Assembly (NCBI GenBank): GCA_002398365.1
Contig: DGYK01000065.1
Location: 14,904-78,903 of the forward strand
Origin: Flammeovirgaceae bacterium UBA5008
Lineage (GTDB): Bacteria; Bacteroidota; Bacteroidia; Cytophagales; Cyclobacteriaceae
Reading direction: 5' to 3'
DNA length: 64,000 nt
The notes beneath the pieces are model-generated. The model was not told the DNA's origin, did no database searches, and worked only from the letters and a program-made list of their open reading frames with translations. Position numbers and translations under genes: made by a program. This document shows positions 36,081 through 44,860 of the stretch, piece by piece (within the stretch, counting starts at the first letter, position 1; each line of letters begins with the position of its first letter).

Positions 36081-37208
36081 ATGAGCCATCGCAGTCAATT
36101 TTCAAAAGAAGAAAACGAACGCTACAGCCGGCATTTTGCTTTACCCGGATTTGGTGAAGAGGCTCAGGCCAAACTAAAGAATAGCAGCGTAGTTGTGATT
36201 GGTGCCGGAGGCCTTGGATGCCTTGTGCTTCAATATCTGACGGCTGCCGGTGTGGGCACTGTCGCCATCGTTGATCATGATCGGATCAGCCTTTCGAATC
36301 TGCAACGACAAGTTTTATTCAATGCGGACGAAATTGGTTTGTATAAATCTGAGGTAGCACTATCTAAACTTCAACGTCTGAATGCCAACATTAATTTTCG
36401 CAGCATCGCCAGCCAAATCCATTCACAAAATGCGTTGGAGTTATTATCGCCTTACGACCTGATCATCGACTGCACGGATAATTTCCCCACGCGTTATCTA
36501 TTAAACGATGCCAGCGTATTGCTGAACAAACCGCTTATCTATGGTTCTATTTTTCGCTATGAAGGTCAGGTTGCCGTCTTCAATTATTTGGGTGGCGTGA
36601 CGTACCGCGATCTATATCCGCAACCTCCTGCACCCGGAACTGTGCCTACGTGCGAAGAAGGTGGCGTGCTGGGCACGCTGGCCGGTATCATAGGTTGCAT
36701 GCAAGCCAATGAAGCCTTGAAAGTACTCGCAGGTTTTGCCCCACCCCTCTCCGGAAAACTGCTTTTGTTTGACTCCCTGTCGAATGAAACGACTATTGTC
36801 AACATACCCCCTAAAAACGAGCGCAAAAAGATTAGCGAATTGATCAATTATGATGATTTTTGTAATGTCCAACCAAACCCAGTAAAATATATGAAAGAAG
36901 TAACGGTACAAGAGCTGAAGGAACTTAAAGACAAAGGCGCCAACTTTCAATTGATTGATGTGCGCGAACCACACGAGGTAGACATTTGTGAAATCGGTGG
37001 CGAACTGATTCCGCAAGGTGACATTCCGCACAACGTAGATAAAATCTCTCGCGACAAGCAGGTGATCATTCACTGCCGTAGTGGCGCGCGCAGTGGCAAC
37101 ATGGTCAAGTGGTTGGAAACGAATCACGGCTTTACTAACCTTTACAACCTGAAAGGTGGCATCTTAGCTTGGGCCAAAGAAATTGATACGTCTATGCCTA
37201 CCTATTAA
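36081..37208 (+). CDS. moeB: MoeB/ThiF-type adenylyltransferase fused to a rhodanese domain
   Basis: About 375 residues from ATG at 36081 (MSHRSQFSKEENERYSRH). An in-frame ATG 21 bases upstream exists, but a TAAATTTCG sequence between them looks like a promoter -7 region. The E1-like domain (about 1-250) has the ATP-binding VVVIGAGGLGCLV, the substrate Asp/Arg segment (DNFPTRYLLNDA) and the catalytic-Cys region VPTCEEGGVLG. The rhodanese domain (about 275-375) has an active Cys in VIIHCRSGARSG. This layout activates ThiS/MoaD-like sulfur carriers and supplies sulfur. The two CxxC zinc pairs of E. coli MoeB are absent here (YRDLYP occupies the first site). Confidence 0.85.
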   Translation: MSHRSQFSKEENERYSRHFALPGFGEEAQAKLKNSSVVVIGAGGLGCLVLQYLTAAGVGTVAIVDHDRISLSNLQRQVLFNADEIGLYKSEVALSKLQRLNANINFRSIASQIHSQNALELLSPYDLIIDCTDNFPTRYLLNDASVLLNKPLIYGSIFRYEGQVAVFNYLGGVTYRDLYPQPPAPGTVPTCEEGGVLGTLAGIIGCMQANEALKVLAGFAPPLSGKLLLFDSLSNETTIVNIPPKNERKKISELINYDDFCNVQPNPVKYMKEVTVQELKELKDKGANFQLIDVREPHEVDICEIGGELIPQGDIPHNVDKISRDKQVIIHCRSGARSGNMVKWLETNHGFTNLYNLKGGILAWAKEIDTSMPTY

Positions 37209-37250
37209 GATTTGAGATTTATGATTTGAGGATTGAGATTTGAGAGTGAA
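37209..37250. repeat. GATTTGAGATT-type simple repeat
   Basis: The gap after moeB consists of units such as GATTTGAGATTTATGATTTG and AGGATTGAGATTTGAGAG. This is a short low-complexity repeat of a type frequently dispersed between Bacteroidota genes. It resembles, in reverse complement, the stretch inside valS at 34255-34305. Confidence 0.55.
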
Positions 37251-37268
37251 AAAGATCAAACAAAATTT

Positions 37269-39401
37269 ATGAAAAAAATTAAACTAACTGCAATTGTGTT
37301 GATGGGATTGGCGCTCACGCAATGTGAGAAAGGAACTGAACAAAAGTATCCGCAAGTAAAAGCACCGGTTGCCGCTGTAAAGCCGCACGAAATTACCTCG
37401 AAACATGGCGATAAGCGCATCGACAATTATTTCTGGTTACGCCAACGCGAAGACTCTGCCGTTGTCAACTATTTGAAGGCGGAAAACGCGTATCTCGATA
37501 CGATGCTCTCGCACACGAAAGGCTTGCAGGAAAAACTTTTCAACGAGATGAAAGGACGGATCAAAGAAAAAGATGAATCGGTTCCTTACAAAATAGATGA
37601 TTACTATTACTACTCTCGCGTGGTAGAAGGTGGTGAGTATCCACTGTATTGCCGCAAGAAAGGATCGCTGGAAAGTGCCGAAGAAATCATTGCCGATGGA
37701 AATGAACTGGGCAAAGGGCATGGCTACTTTAGTATGTTTGCCACCACCAGTCCTAACCACAACATTGCCGTGCTGGCCATGGACACAGTTGGAAGAAGAT
37801 TCTATACGCTCTCCTTCAAAGACATGCAAACCGGCAAAATGCTGGCGGACAAAATCCCCGGCACCACCGGAAACTTTGAGTGGGCCAACAACAACAAAAC
37901 CATCTTCTACTCCAAACAAGATCCCAACACGCTGCGCTCTGATAAAATTTACAAGCATGAGTTGGGCACCGATGCATCTAAAGATGTGGTGGTATTCGAA
38001 GAAAAAGATCAAACCCTCTCCGCATACATTGGCAAAACACGATCTAAGAAATTCCTGATCGTGCAATCGGGCCGAACGGATGCTTCGGTAGTGCGCTTTA
38101 TGGAAATCGATAACCCCAAAGCAACTTTGCAGGTCATCGAGCCGCTAAAAGAAAATGTGCAATACTCCGCTGACCACATGAATGGCAAATTCTACATTCG
38201 CACGAATGCAGATGCTACCAACTACCGGTTAGCAACTATGGAAGAAAACAAACTTGGCAAAGAAAACTGGAAAGATCTGATTCCTAATCGGGAAGATAAG
38301 TTCTTAGAAAGTTTCGAACTCTTCAATAATTATTTAGTGATTCAGGAAACAGTTGCCGGACTGGTGAACATCCGATTAATAAAATGGGCCGATCAATCCG
38401 AACACAGCATCGACTTTGGTGAAGCGGCTTATGTAGCTGGTATTGGTAACAATCCCGATCCTAAGTCTACTACCCTGCGCTACTACTATCAATCGATGAC
38501 CACGCCTTCATCGCAATACGATTATGCGATGGATAGCAAAGAGAAAAAATTACTAAAGCAGCAGGAAGTGCTGGGCGGATTTAACCACGAGAATTATCAG
38601 ACTGAGCGTGTGTGGGCTACCGCGCGAGATGGCGTGAAAGTGCCGGTGTCCATTGTTTATCGGAAAGACAAATTTAAAAAAGACGGAAGCAGCCCTTGCT
38701 TTCAATATGCGTATGGATCGTATGGCTCTTCAATGCCTGCCTTCTTCAGCTCGAGTCGACTGAGTTTGCTGGATCGTGGCTTTGTGTATGCGATTGCACA
38801 CATCCGTGGTGGACAAGAGATGGGCGGCAAATGGTATGAAGATGGGAAGATGTTGAAGAAGAAAAACACATTCAATGACTTCATCGATGTATCGGAATTT
38901 TTGATCAACGAAAAGTATGCGGGCAAAGACAAGCTGTTTGCCAATGGCGGAAGCGCAGGAGGTTTGCTGATGGGTGCTATTACGAACATGCGTCCCGATC
39001 TTTACAAAGGCATCATTGCCGATGTGCCGTTTGTGGATGTGATCAACACGATGGAAGACGAAACCATTCCGCTCACCACCTTCGAGTGGAAAGAGTGGGG
39101 CAATCCGAATGTGAAAGAAGAATACGACTACATGCTTTCGTACTCACCGTACGACAATGTAGAAAAGAAAGCTTATCCGAATTTGTTGGTCACCACCGGC
39201 TTGCACGACAGTCAGGTGCAATATTGGGAACCGGCCAAGTGGGTGGCGAAATTGCGCGCCCACAAAACCGACAACAACTTATTATTATTAAAAACCAATA
39301 TGGAAGCCGGACACGGAGGTGCGAGCGGCCGCTTCGAATCACTAAAAGAAGATGCGCTGATGTATGCGTTTGTGTTTGATTTGGTAGGAATTAAAGAATA
39401 A
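37269..39401 (+). CDS. Prolyl oligopeptidase-family serine peptidase (lipoprotein)
   Basis: About 710 residues from ATG at 37269 (MKKIKLTAIVLMGLALTQCEK); the open frame extends upstream only through the repeat. The lipobox Cys is near residue 19. The N-terminal seven-bladed propeller spans about 70-430. The peptidase domain (about 430-710) has the nucleophile Ser in FANGGSAGGLLMG, the Asp in TTGLHDSQVQYWEP and the His in NMEAGHGGASGRF, all three expected S9 residues. It is of the oligopeptidase B/POP type, which cleaves short peptides after basic or Pro residues. It is exported and probably periplasmic. A strong terminator follows. Confidence 0.93.
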   Translation: MKKIKLTAIVLMGLALTQCEKGTEQKYPQVKAPVAAVKPHEITSKHGDKRIDNYFWLRQREDSAVVNYLKAENAYLDTMLSHTKGLQEKLFNEMKGRIKEKDESVPYKIDDYYYYSRVVEGGEYPLYCRKKGSLESAEEIIADGNELGKGHGYFSMFATTSPNHNIAVLAMDTVGRRFYTLSFKDMQTGKMLADKIPGTTGNFEWANNNKTIFYSKQDPNTLRSDKIYKHELGTDASKDVVVFEEKDQTLSAYIGKTRSKKFLIVQSGRTDASVVRFMEIDNPKATLQVIEPLKENVQYSADHMNGKFYIRTNADATNYRLATMEENKLGKENWKDLIPNREDKFLESFELFNNYLVIQETVAGLVNIRLIKWADQSEHSIDFGEAAYVAGIGNNPDPKSTTLRYYYQSMTTPSSQYDYAMDSKEKKLLKQQEVLGGFNHENYQTERVWATARDGVKVPVSIVYRKDKFKKDGSSPCFQYAYGSYGSSMPAFFSSSRLSLLDRGFVYAIAHIRGGQEMGGKWYEDGKMLKKKNTFNDFIDVSEFLINEKYAGKDKLFANGGSAGGLLMGAITNMRPDLYKGIIADVPFVDVINTMEDETIPLTTFEWKEWGNPNVKEEYDYMLSYSPYDNVEKKAYPNLLVTTGLHDSQVQYWEPAKWVAKLRAHKTDNNLLLLKTNMEAGHGGASGRFESLKEDALMYAFVFDLVGIKE

Positions 39402-39419
39402 AATCAGCCTAGTAATAAG

Positions 39420-39457
39420 AAGCCGGTGTATATGTAATTGTACACCGGCTTTTTTTT
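39420..39457. terminator. Bidirectional rho-independent terminator
   Basis: AAGCCGGTGTA (39420-39430) pairs with TACACCGGCTT (39441-39451) around a 10-base loop and runs into seven or more T residues. It ends the peptidase gene on the plus strand. The complementary A-run lets it also serve the convergent acyltransferase gene, whose stop is at 39456. Confidence 0.9.
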
Positions 39458-40550
39458 ATGCGACCTTCTTCAACCACCTTCTAACAGGCTCGTCAAAGTA
39501 CTTTAACGATACGTAAGCCAAACTGATGCAGCTAACCAAAACCAACACACCCATCGGCCATGCTTGTTGTAATTTCATTTGATGGTTGGCCACCCAACCC
39601 GTGTAGATATAAATGATCGGATAGTGCGTGATGTAAATAGGGTAAGAAATGTCGCCAAAGAATTTACATACTTTCGAAGCGGTGTGGTTTTCAATTTTAC
39701 CACTGGCGCCTAGAAAAACGATCAGCGGAAATGCCAGTATCACAATCAGTGCATCATACAAACCATTCAACCAAATTGAATCGGCCCCTCCTACCCGAGG
39801 CATACACAGTACGATCGCCAATAAAATACTACAAAGCAGAAACGCATTTTTGATGTGCGTTAAGCGTGCCGTACGAAACAACAACAACCCGGCAAAAAAC
39901 GGAAACATCACTCGCACCAAGCCGACATGCATCTGTTCTAAGGTCAGCGACCAACCTCCTATGATATCTCCCTGCGGACTGGTTACCGCCAAGTGTATCA
40001 ACGCGGCTGCCGACAACACAACCAAAACTGTCAATAGTGTTTTTGAAAACCTGCGCACAAAAAGTGCATATAACACATTGGCCACATACTCATAGAATAA
40101 TGACCAACCAGGACCATTCAAAGGATGCATCTCTCCCCAGCCCCGGATATCCAGCGCAGGCGGAACTGGCAAGAGGGTGAAGCCAACAACCATCAAGAGT
40201 ATCATTTTCCAAATGGGCACTTCGTGTATGTGCGGCCAGAGAACAGAATCCTGAAAGTAGAAACAAATCGCCCCAATCAACATGCCCATTACAACCATCG
40301 GCTGCAGTCGTGTCAATCGTCTCTTGAAAAAATCTTTGAGGCTCATGGTTGTCCATTGCTCATCATACGCATAGCCGATCACAAAACCGGAGAGCAGAAA
40401 AAAGAAATCCACTGCCAGGTAGCCGTGGTTGATGAGTTGATCAAAATGGCTGGTAGCGTGGGCTTCGAATATATGAAACGCCACAACCAATAAGGCTGCT
40501 ACACCGCGCAAGCCATCCAGGATTTCGTAATGGGGTTTGGTTTGAGTCAA
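39456..40550 (-). CDS. Acyltransferase family 3 membrane protein
   Basis: 364 residues with about ten hydrophobic segments. The N-terminus has the family hallmark EILDGLRGVAALLVVAFHIFE, with the catalytic His-containing first helix, followed by GYLAVDFFFLLSGFVIGYAY and RLTRLQP. These acyltransferase-3 proteins transfer acetyl, succinyl or other acyl groups to cell-surface sugars or exported small molecules in the inner membrane. No glycosyltransferases or polysaccharide genes are adjacent, so the target is unknown. It is a single gene, convergent with the peptidase. Confidence 0.88.
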   Translation of the reverse strand: MTQTKPHYEILDGLRGVAALLVVAFHIFEAHATSHFDQLINHGYLAVDFFFLLSGFVIGYAYDEQWTTMSLKDFFKRRLTRLQPMVVMGMLIGAICFYFQDSVLWPHIHEVPIWKMILLMVVGFTLLPVPPALDIRGWGEMHPLNGPGWSLFYEYVANVLYALFVRRFSKTLLTVLVVLSAAALIHLAVTSPQGDIIGGWSLTLEQMHVGLVRVMFPFFAGLLLFRTARLTHIKNAFLLCSILLAIVLCMPRVGGADSIWLNGLYDALIVILAFPLIVFLGASGKIENHTASKVCKFFGDISYPIYITHYPIIYIYTGWVANHQMKLQQAWPMGVLVLVSCISLAYVSLKYFDEPVRRWLKKVA

Positions 40551-40584
40551 GGGTTAATCAATAAATTGTTTTCCGTTTCTAAAA

Positions 40585-41307
40585 TTACTTTAATCGTCTC
40601 GCCAACTTGATAGATCGTTTTAATGAATTGATGTTCGTCCAATCGTGATGTGAAACAATGATGTGCTTCGGATTAGAGCATTTTTTCTGTACCCGCCTTA
40701 ATGTAGTTTCGTATTCAGCTACATTGGCATCGCCTAGGTAACCCAAATTATCTGCCTCTGCTCCTTTTATTAAACAACCACCATATAACACCTTTTCATT
40801 GGGAAACCACGCTATAATGTTATCAGCCGTGTGACCTTCTCCAGGATAATAAATTTCAAAGGAGTATTTCCCAACTGTAAAAACGGTGTCTTTGGTCATC
40901 AAAAACTCTGCTCGTTTCTTTCCATTTTTTTTACTCCACTGATCGGTTAATGCAGTTGTATAAGTTTTTATTCCTTGCTTTCGATAGTACGCAAGACCCT
41001 CGGTTCTGTCGCCATGCCAGTGCGTGGCTATGCAGATCGCAACACGTTGCTGATGCTTTACTCGAATGCTATCCAGCAAGGGTTGAAATTGAGTAGAATC
41101 CCAGGGTGTATCAAACAACACCGCACCTTGGTCAGTAAGCAGATACATGCCATGTGCCGGAGTGTAGTTTCCTTCATACACATTGTATGTCGTGTAAATG
41201 TAAAAATCACCCATCAACGGTGTGATTTTTAGTCGTGCTTTTTCGGCCTGCGCAAAACTATGGGCTGCACAAAAAACAAGAATGGTGGCAACGATGCTTA
41301 TTCGCAT
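40585..41307 (-). CDS. Subclass B1 metallo-beta-lactamase
   Basis: 240 residues with a signal peptide (about 1-20, ending SFAQ). All B1 zinc ligands are present: His96-x-His98-x-Asp100 (THWHGDRTEGL), His159 (GEGHTADN), Cys178 (YGGCLIKG) and a His at 220-221 (VSHHDW). Cys in the second zinc site and the GGCLIK...DNLGYLGDAN segment are specific to B1 rather than B2, B3 or glyoxalase II-like hydrolases. The length and the final HDW motif resemble chromosomal enzymes of Flavobacteriia. Likely activity is periplasmic hydrolysis of beta-lactams including carbapenems. There is no integron or insertion sequence next to it, so it appears to be a resident gene. No symbol is given because the allele group cannot be told. 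Confidence 0.85.
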   Translation of the reverse strand: MRISIVATILVFCAAHSFAQAEKARLKITPLMGDFYIYTTYNVYEGNYTPAHGMYLLTDQGAVLFDTPWDSTQFQPLLDSIRVKHQQRVAICIATHWHGDRTEGLAYYRKQGIKTYTTALTDQWSKKNGKKRAEFLMTKDTVFTVGKYSFEIYYPGEGHTADNIIAWFPNEKVLYGGCLIKGAEADNLGYLGDANVAEYETTLRRVQKKCSNPKHIIVSHHDWTNINSLKRSIKLARRLK

Positions 41308-41420
41308 GACTAATCAGTAACGATTGTTTATACAAAGTTAAAGATGAACAAGGTAAAGATGTGTTTCCAAAATAACAACTGACGAATATCTGCTACTTTT
41401 ATTTCTTGTTGGTACACATG

Positions 41421-42338
41421 CTACTTTGCCTGCAACTTGCTTTGTGGCCAGAAGTAAAGGAAGATCAATCCAATGGTTACAGAAACCACAACGCGGATCC
41501 AATACATATTCAACTCCGGAGTGGCAAGATCGATCTGCGAAATAATTCCTTCCTGAATGCCATTGCCTGCACCATGTGCGATGGCTGCCGGAATAAAACT
41601 CTTTGAGTATATCGTTATCCAGCCCATGAAGAAGGAGTATCCTATCAATATAAGTGGAGAGATCACAAAGCTACCCAAGATCGGGTTTTCCGGATAATTA
41701 TAGCCGAATAACTGAATGGGCAAATGCCACATCGCCCACAAAAAACCGAGCAGCAGAATTCCTTTCCACACACCTAAGCGTTCCACCAACAATCCCTGCA
41801 AAAATCCACGCCACGCGATCTCCTCTCCTGCCGCCAGAAAGCCATTGAGGAAGGCGAAGATAAAACCGGTAACAAACAGATTGGCGGCAAAGATAAACCA
41901 GGACTGTCTGCCCAAGCCCAATAAAAACGGGCCATCAGAAATGGTAACGCTACTTGAAAACTCAAACCATCGGGAAGTACCCCAGTGCAACGATTCAAAA
42001 ATGAGAACCACCAGCGAAGCGAATACGATCGGAATCAAAACTGAAAGAAAAACAGCCCACACTATTTTTATAGTGGGCTTCCACACCAACTTCGATTGGA
42101 GCGTGGGATGAAAGCGCAGGAAGAAAAACGTCACGATGGCCGGAGTGAGCATGGTGGCTGCTAACCATCCATTCATCGCGGGATCATCCAACCCGGCAGT
42201 CACGTTGATAGCCGTGATCTGTAACCCCCAACTGAAAAGGAACAATGTTCCCATATAGCGAAGGATAACAGTCCACGAAACCACATTCGCGTTCATTTCT
42301 ATTGTGTCAGTTATCTTTTGTTTTGGTGCCGACTTCAT
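41421..42338 (-). CDS. CPBP-family intramembrane glutamic protease
   Basis: About 305 residues from ATG at 42338 (MKSAPKQKITD); the frame extends 14 codons upstream without support. About eight membrane segments are present. The three CPBP/Abi motifs are visible: EEIAWRGFLQG (catalytic Glu pair), FLWAMWHLPIQLFGY (motif 2 His) and AIAHGAGNG (motif 3 His). The family includes CAAX-processing and bacteriocin-immunity proteins; the substrate here is unknown. It is a single gene about 110 bases upstream of the metallo-beta-lactamase start, same orientation. Confidence 0.88.
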   Translation of the reverse strand: MKSAPKQKITDTIEMNANVVSWTVILRYMGTLFLFSWGLQITAINVTAGLDDPAMNGWLAATMLTPAIVTFFFLRFHPTLQSKLVWKPTIKIVWAVFLSVLIPIVFASLVVLIFESLHWGTSRWFEFSSSVTISDGPFLLGLGRQSWFIFAANLFVTGFIFAFLNGFLAAGEEIAWRGFLQGLLVERLGVWKGILLLGFLWAMWHLPIQLFGYNYPENPILGSFVISPLILIGYSFFMGWITIYSKSFIPAAIAHGAGNGIQEGIISQIDLATPELNMYWIRVVVSVTIGLIFLYFWPQSKLQAK

Positions 42339-42478
42339 AAGTTTTCTTTTTTTGCCACGAAATAAAAGTATTTGCAGCAAGAGAAAGTGCCACTTTATAA
42401 ACCGGGAAGTATTTTAGAGAGATTTGATTCTATGTAATTGATTGTCACACCGATCATTTAGGCGATCGTATCCTACGG

Positions 42479-42841
42479 TTAAATTTTAAAGCAACTTCCG
42501 GCCACCACTTTAAGTCCATCTGGAAACATTTTCCAAACCCGGATATAACGAAACTGCCCTTCGATGGGAGTCCCTAACATCTTTCCTTTGGTGTTATACA
42601 CCACCACGACTACCGCATTGTCACCCAAAACTTTGACACTCTCATAACTGGCGATAAGCTGTTCTACCTCCATTTGCCCGGAGCGATGCGAAGCCAAATC
42701 CATTTCTTTGGTTACCGTCTGCCCATTGGGTGCAATAAAAAGCAAATCGTCATGGAGCATGCGGTCGAGCGAGTTGAGGTCACTCGTTTTAATTGCTTCG
42801 ATTAATTGGTTTTCAATTGTAATGATATCTTCGGCTGTCAT
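42479..42841 (-). CDS. NTF2-like (DUF4440/SnoaL-type) protein
   Basis: 120 residues. MTAEDIITIENQLIEAIKTSDLNSLDRMLHDDLLFIAPNGQ, cited for its helix-helix-DDLLFI pattern, followed by strands (DNAVVVVVYNTKG; FRYIRVWKMFPDGLKVVAGSCFKI) give the NTF2 cone fold of the DUF4440 group. Such proteins may be small enzymes, scaffolds or ligand-binding proteins; no catalytic set is clear. It is cytoplasmic and single. It is intact, unlike the related-fold gene broken at 23727. Confidence 0.8.
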   Translation of the reverse strand: MTAEDIITIENQLIEAIKTSDLNSLDRMLHDDLLFIAPNGQTVTKEMDLASHRSGQMEVEQLIASYESVKVLGDNAVVVVVYNTKGKMLGTPIEGQFRYIRVWKMFPDGLKVVAGSCFKI

Positions 42842-42883
42842 CTATTTGTTTGTTTGTATGATGACTAAATACGCGATCGAATA

Positions 42884-43534
42884 TTATTTGTTGGATACTG
42901 AGATAATCTGACGAAACAATTCAAAGATATCTTTTTGTCCATAGCTAAACGCCATAGCGCGTGTGTGAAAAATATAGAGACATGATCCATTTGCGATGTA
43001 ATAAGGATTCGTATTAAAATAAGGGAAAGGGTATCTTGAGTTTAACTTTGCCAATGCAATCTGTGTGGTCGCCTCGTTTTTAAACTTCCATTGTTCAATA
43101 ACACCATCGCTTACCCAGCTAGCCGTTTCCCTTTTCCGATAAAAATAGAGCCAGGTACTTTCTGCCGTACGGAAGATTTCAGTGTCAATAGAATCACTTG
43201 CATTCCGCACCACCGTATTCCACCATAGTACTTCAGATTTTTCTTTAGCAATTTTATAAAAAGGGAACATTCCAAAGAGATGAATTCTGCCATCCAGTAA
43301 CTCCCGATAATTTTTCAATCTTTTCACTCTGCCTGTGTCGCTTTTGAAGCCAAGTGAGTCCAAAGCAACAACCAGTTCTTGGAATTCATGTGTTGGCCCA
43401 TCAGCCGATTTTTCACGAACGATCGGACGATTGGCGCTCGGTTGATCCACAGTAGCGTGAGTTGGCGGTTTGGTTTTCTTTTCATGACACGAAATTGCCA
43501 AAAGTAGTAAACACAAAAGGAGGATACTTTTCAT
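42884..43534 (-). CDS. Hypothetical lipoprotein (216 aa)
   Basis: 216 residues with an N-terminal lipoprotein signal (LLLLAISCHEK, Cys about residue 16), so it is exported and lipid-anchored. The linker after the Cys is polar and Thr/Pro-rich. The mature domain (about 50-216) has aromatic-rich strands (LWWNTVVRNA, TWLYFYRKRETASWVSD) but no recognised family. It opens a second AT-rich block of unidirectional minus-strand orphans (42.9-46.0 kb). Confidence 0.6.
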   Translation of the reverse strand: MKSILLLCLLLLAISCHEKKTKPPTHATVDQPSANRPIVREKSADGPTHEFQELVVALDSLGFKSDTGRVKRLKNYRELLDGRIHLFGMFPFYKIAKEKSEVLWWNTVVRNASDSIDTEIFRTAESTWLYFYRKRETASWVSDGVIEQWKFKNEATTQIALAKLNSRYPFPYFNTNPYYIANGSCLYIFHTRAMAFSYGQKDIFELFRQIISVSNK

Positions 43535-43591
43535 TTATTCCGATTCAAATCGAATTGCAAGAATAAGATTGCCTTCACTACAATCTATTAG

Positions 43592-43969
43592 TTATGGCCA
43601 AATACAGTTCGTTAAACTCTGATTTATTCGATAAGCAATGCCGTTCTGATAAACTAAAAATCGATCAACACAGACAATATCTATATGATCGGAATATTGT
43701 ATTAAAATTTGAGCCCTCGTGTCAATCTCTTCTACAGTACTTAATCTTGGCAAGTTCTTTAACTCCGTTAACAGATATTCAATATCTTTCTTTGACTTGA
43801 TCAGCCTTACGGATTTCTTTTCTTTATTAAACCTGCTCTCAAAGTATGCGCAATCTACCCTCATTTTTGATTCGATGAACCTATCAACCGAAATAATGGA
43901 AATGGTTGGCAATGAATTGTTAAAGTGAATACCCTGTATCAAAACTATACTTATCAGTAATCGTATCAT
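43592..43969 (-). CDS. Hypothetical exported protein (125 aa)
   Basis: 125 residues opening with a short hydrophobic segment (MIRLLISIVLIQGIHF) that may be a signal peptide, followed by about 105 soluble residues rich in Lys, Asp and Ile (RAQILIQYSDHIDIVCVDRF). No family recognised. Its size, AT-rich composition and position between similar orphans are all that supports it. A competing plus-strand frame of 68 codons overlaps its 3' end but lacks signal or family features. Confidence 0.5.
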   Translation of the reverse strand: MIRLLISIVLIQGIHFNNSLPTISIISVDRFIESKMRVDCAYFESRFNKEKKSVRLIKSKKDIEYLLTELKNLPRLSTVEEIDTRAQILIQYSDHIDIVCVDRFLVYQNGIAYRINQSLTNCIWP

Positions 43970-44010
43970 AATGGCTTTTTAAGCTTTTAACTAACCATTT
44001 CTTACGTAGC

Positions 44011-44793
44011 TTATTTCCGATAAACACCTTCATAAATCAACTCACCTTGCTCGTTCCACTCTTTACACGTTCCTTTATCGTAGGAATTATATTGATCTCT
44101 GTTGCCATTGTAGCATTCTTTCTTCTTTTGACCCGATTCATAATAGACAATTAGCTTATTGTAATCCCAAAACTCATTGGCTGGTTTGCCGTCAAAATAA
44201 AGAATAAATCGTTCCCTGCTGATTTCGTCTTTGATGTTCCCATTCGGATAAAGGCGCACACGTCTCTTTAGGTGATAATCCTCATACTCGAAATATCCTT
44301 TTGTCATGAGGCTATCTTCAGGAAGCGTCCAGACACCTTGTTTTAAACCGTACCTATCTCTAAAGTTAATAGTATCTCCTCTTAACACTTTATAAGTAAT
44401 CGGAAATGTTTTGAATTTCTCTGTTGAGAATTCGATTTCTTTATTTCGGAAAGTGATCTTCACCTGATCGTCTACTCCTTTTATCTGATAAAAAAATTCA
44501 TAACAGCAGCTACACTCGCACAAAGTTCCCGTCTCTTCAAAGTCCAAGTTTAAGACTCCATTTTTGAGCGTTGCCCTTGGCAGGAAGGTAGCACAACAGG
44601 TGGCCATGTCTCCTATCTGAACAGTTAATATGCCGTTGGAAAATGATTTACTGATGATCCGAGTGCGCAGTTGGTGATATTCGTCAATTTGTTCGCATGT
44701 AGAATTAGTAAACGCAAAAACGTGAACCGTAGGTGTTTGGCTTCGGGTGATGATGGTAGCCAAACTAAAAATAATAAGTGCCAGCCGGTTCAT
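44011..44793 (-). CDS. Hypothetical exported protein with Cys-rich middle and YwqK/MORN-like C-terminus
   Basis: 260 residues with a signal peptide (about 1-18, ending TRSQ). Residues about 60-100 hold six Cys in short order (DMATCCATF; TLCECSCCYEFF), suggesting disulfides or metal binding. The C-terminal third (about 160-260) has repeats of the YwqK/MORN type (LYPNGNIKDEISRERF; VYYESGQKKKECYNGNRD; EWNEQGELIYEGVY). It is probably periplasmic. The function is not known; YwqK-like repeats often occur in accessory or antitoxin-annotated proteins, but that label is not supported here by a toxin gene. Confidence 0.65.
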   Translation of the reverse strand: MNRLALIIFSLATIITRSQTPTVHVFAFTNSTCEQIDEYHQLRTRIISKSFSNGILTVQIGDMATCCATFLPRATLKNGVLNLDFEETGTLCECSCCYEFFYQIKGVDDQVKITFRNKEIEFSTEKFKTFPITYKVLRGDTINFRDRYGLKQGVWTLPEDSLMTKGYFEYEDYHLKRRVRLYPNGNIKDEISRERFILYFDGKPANEFWDYNKLIVYYESGQKKKECYNGNRDQYNSYDKGTCKEWNEQGELIYEGVYRK

Positions 44794-44860
44794 GTACTAG
44801 AAATTGTAATACACAATTTAGACATCTCAGATCAAACTACCAATGTTGTTGAACATTTGA

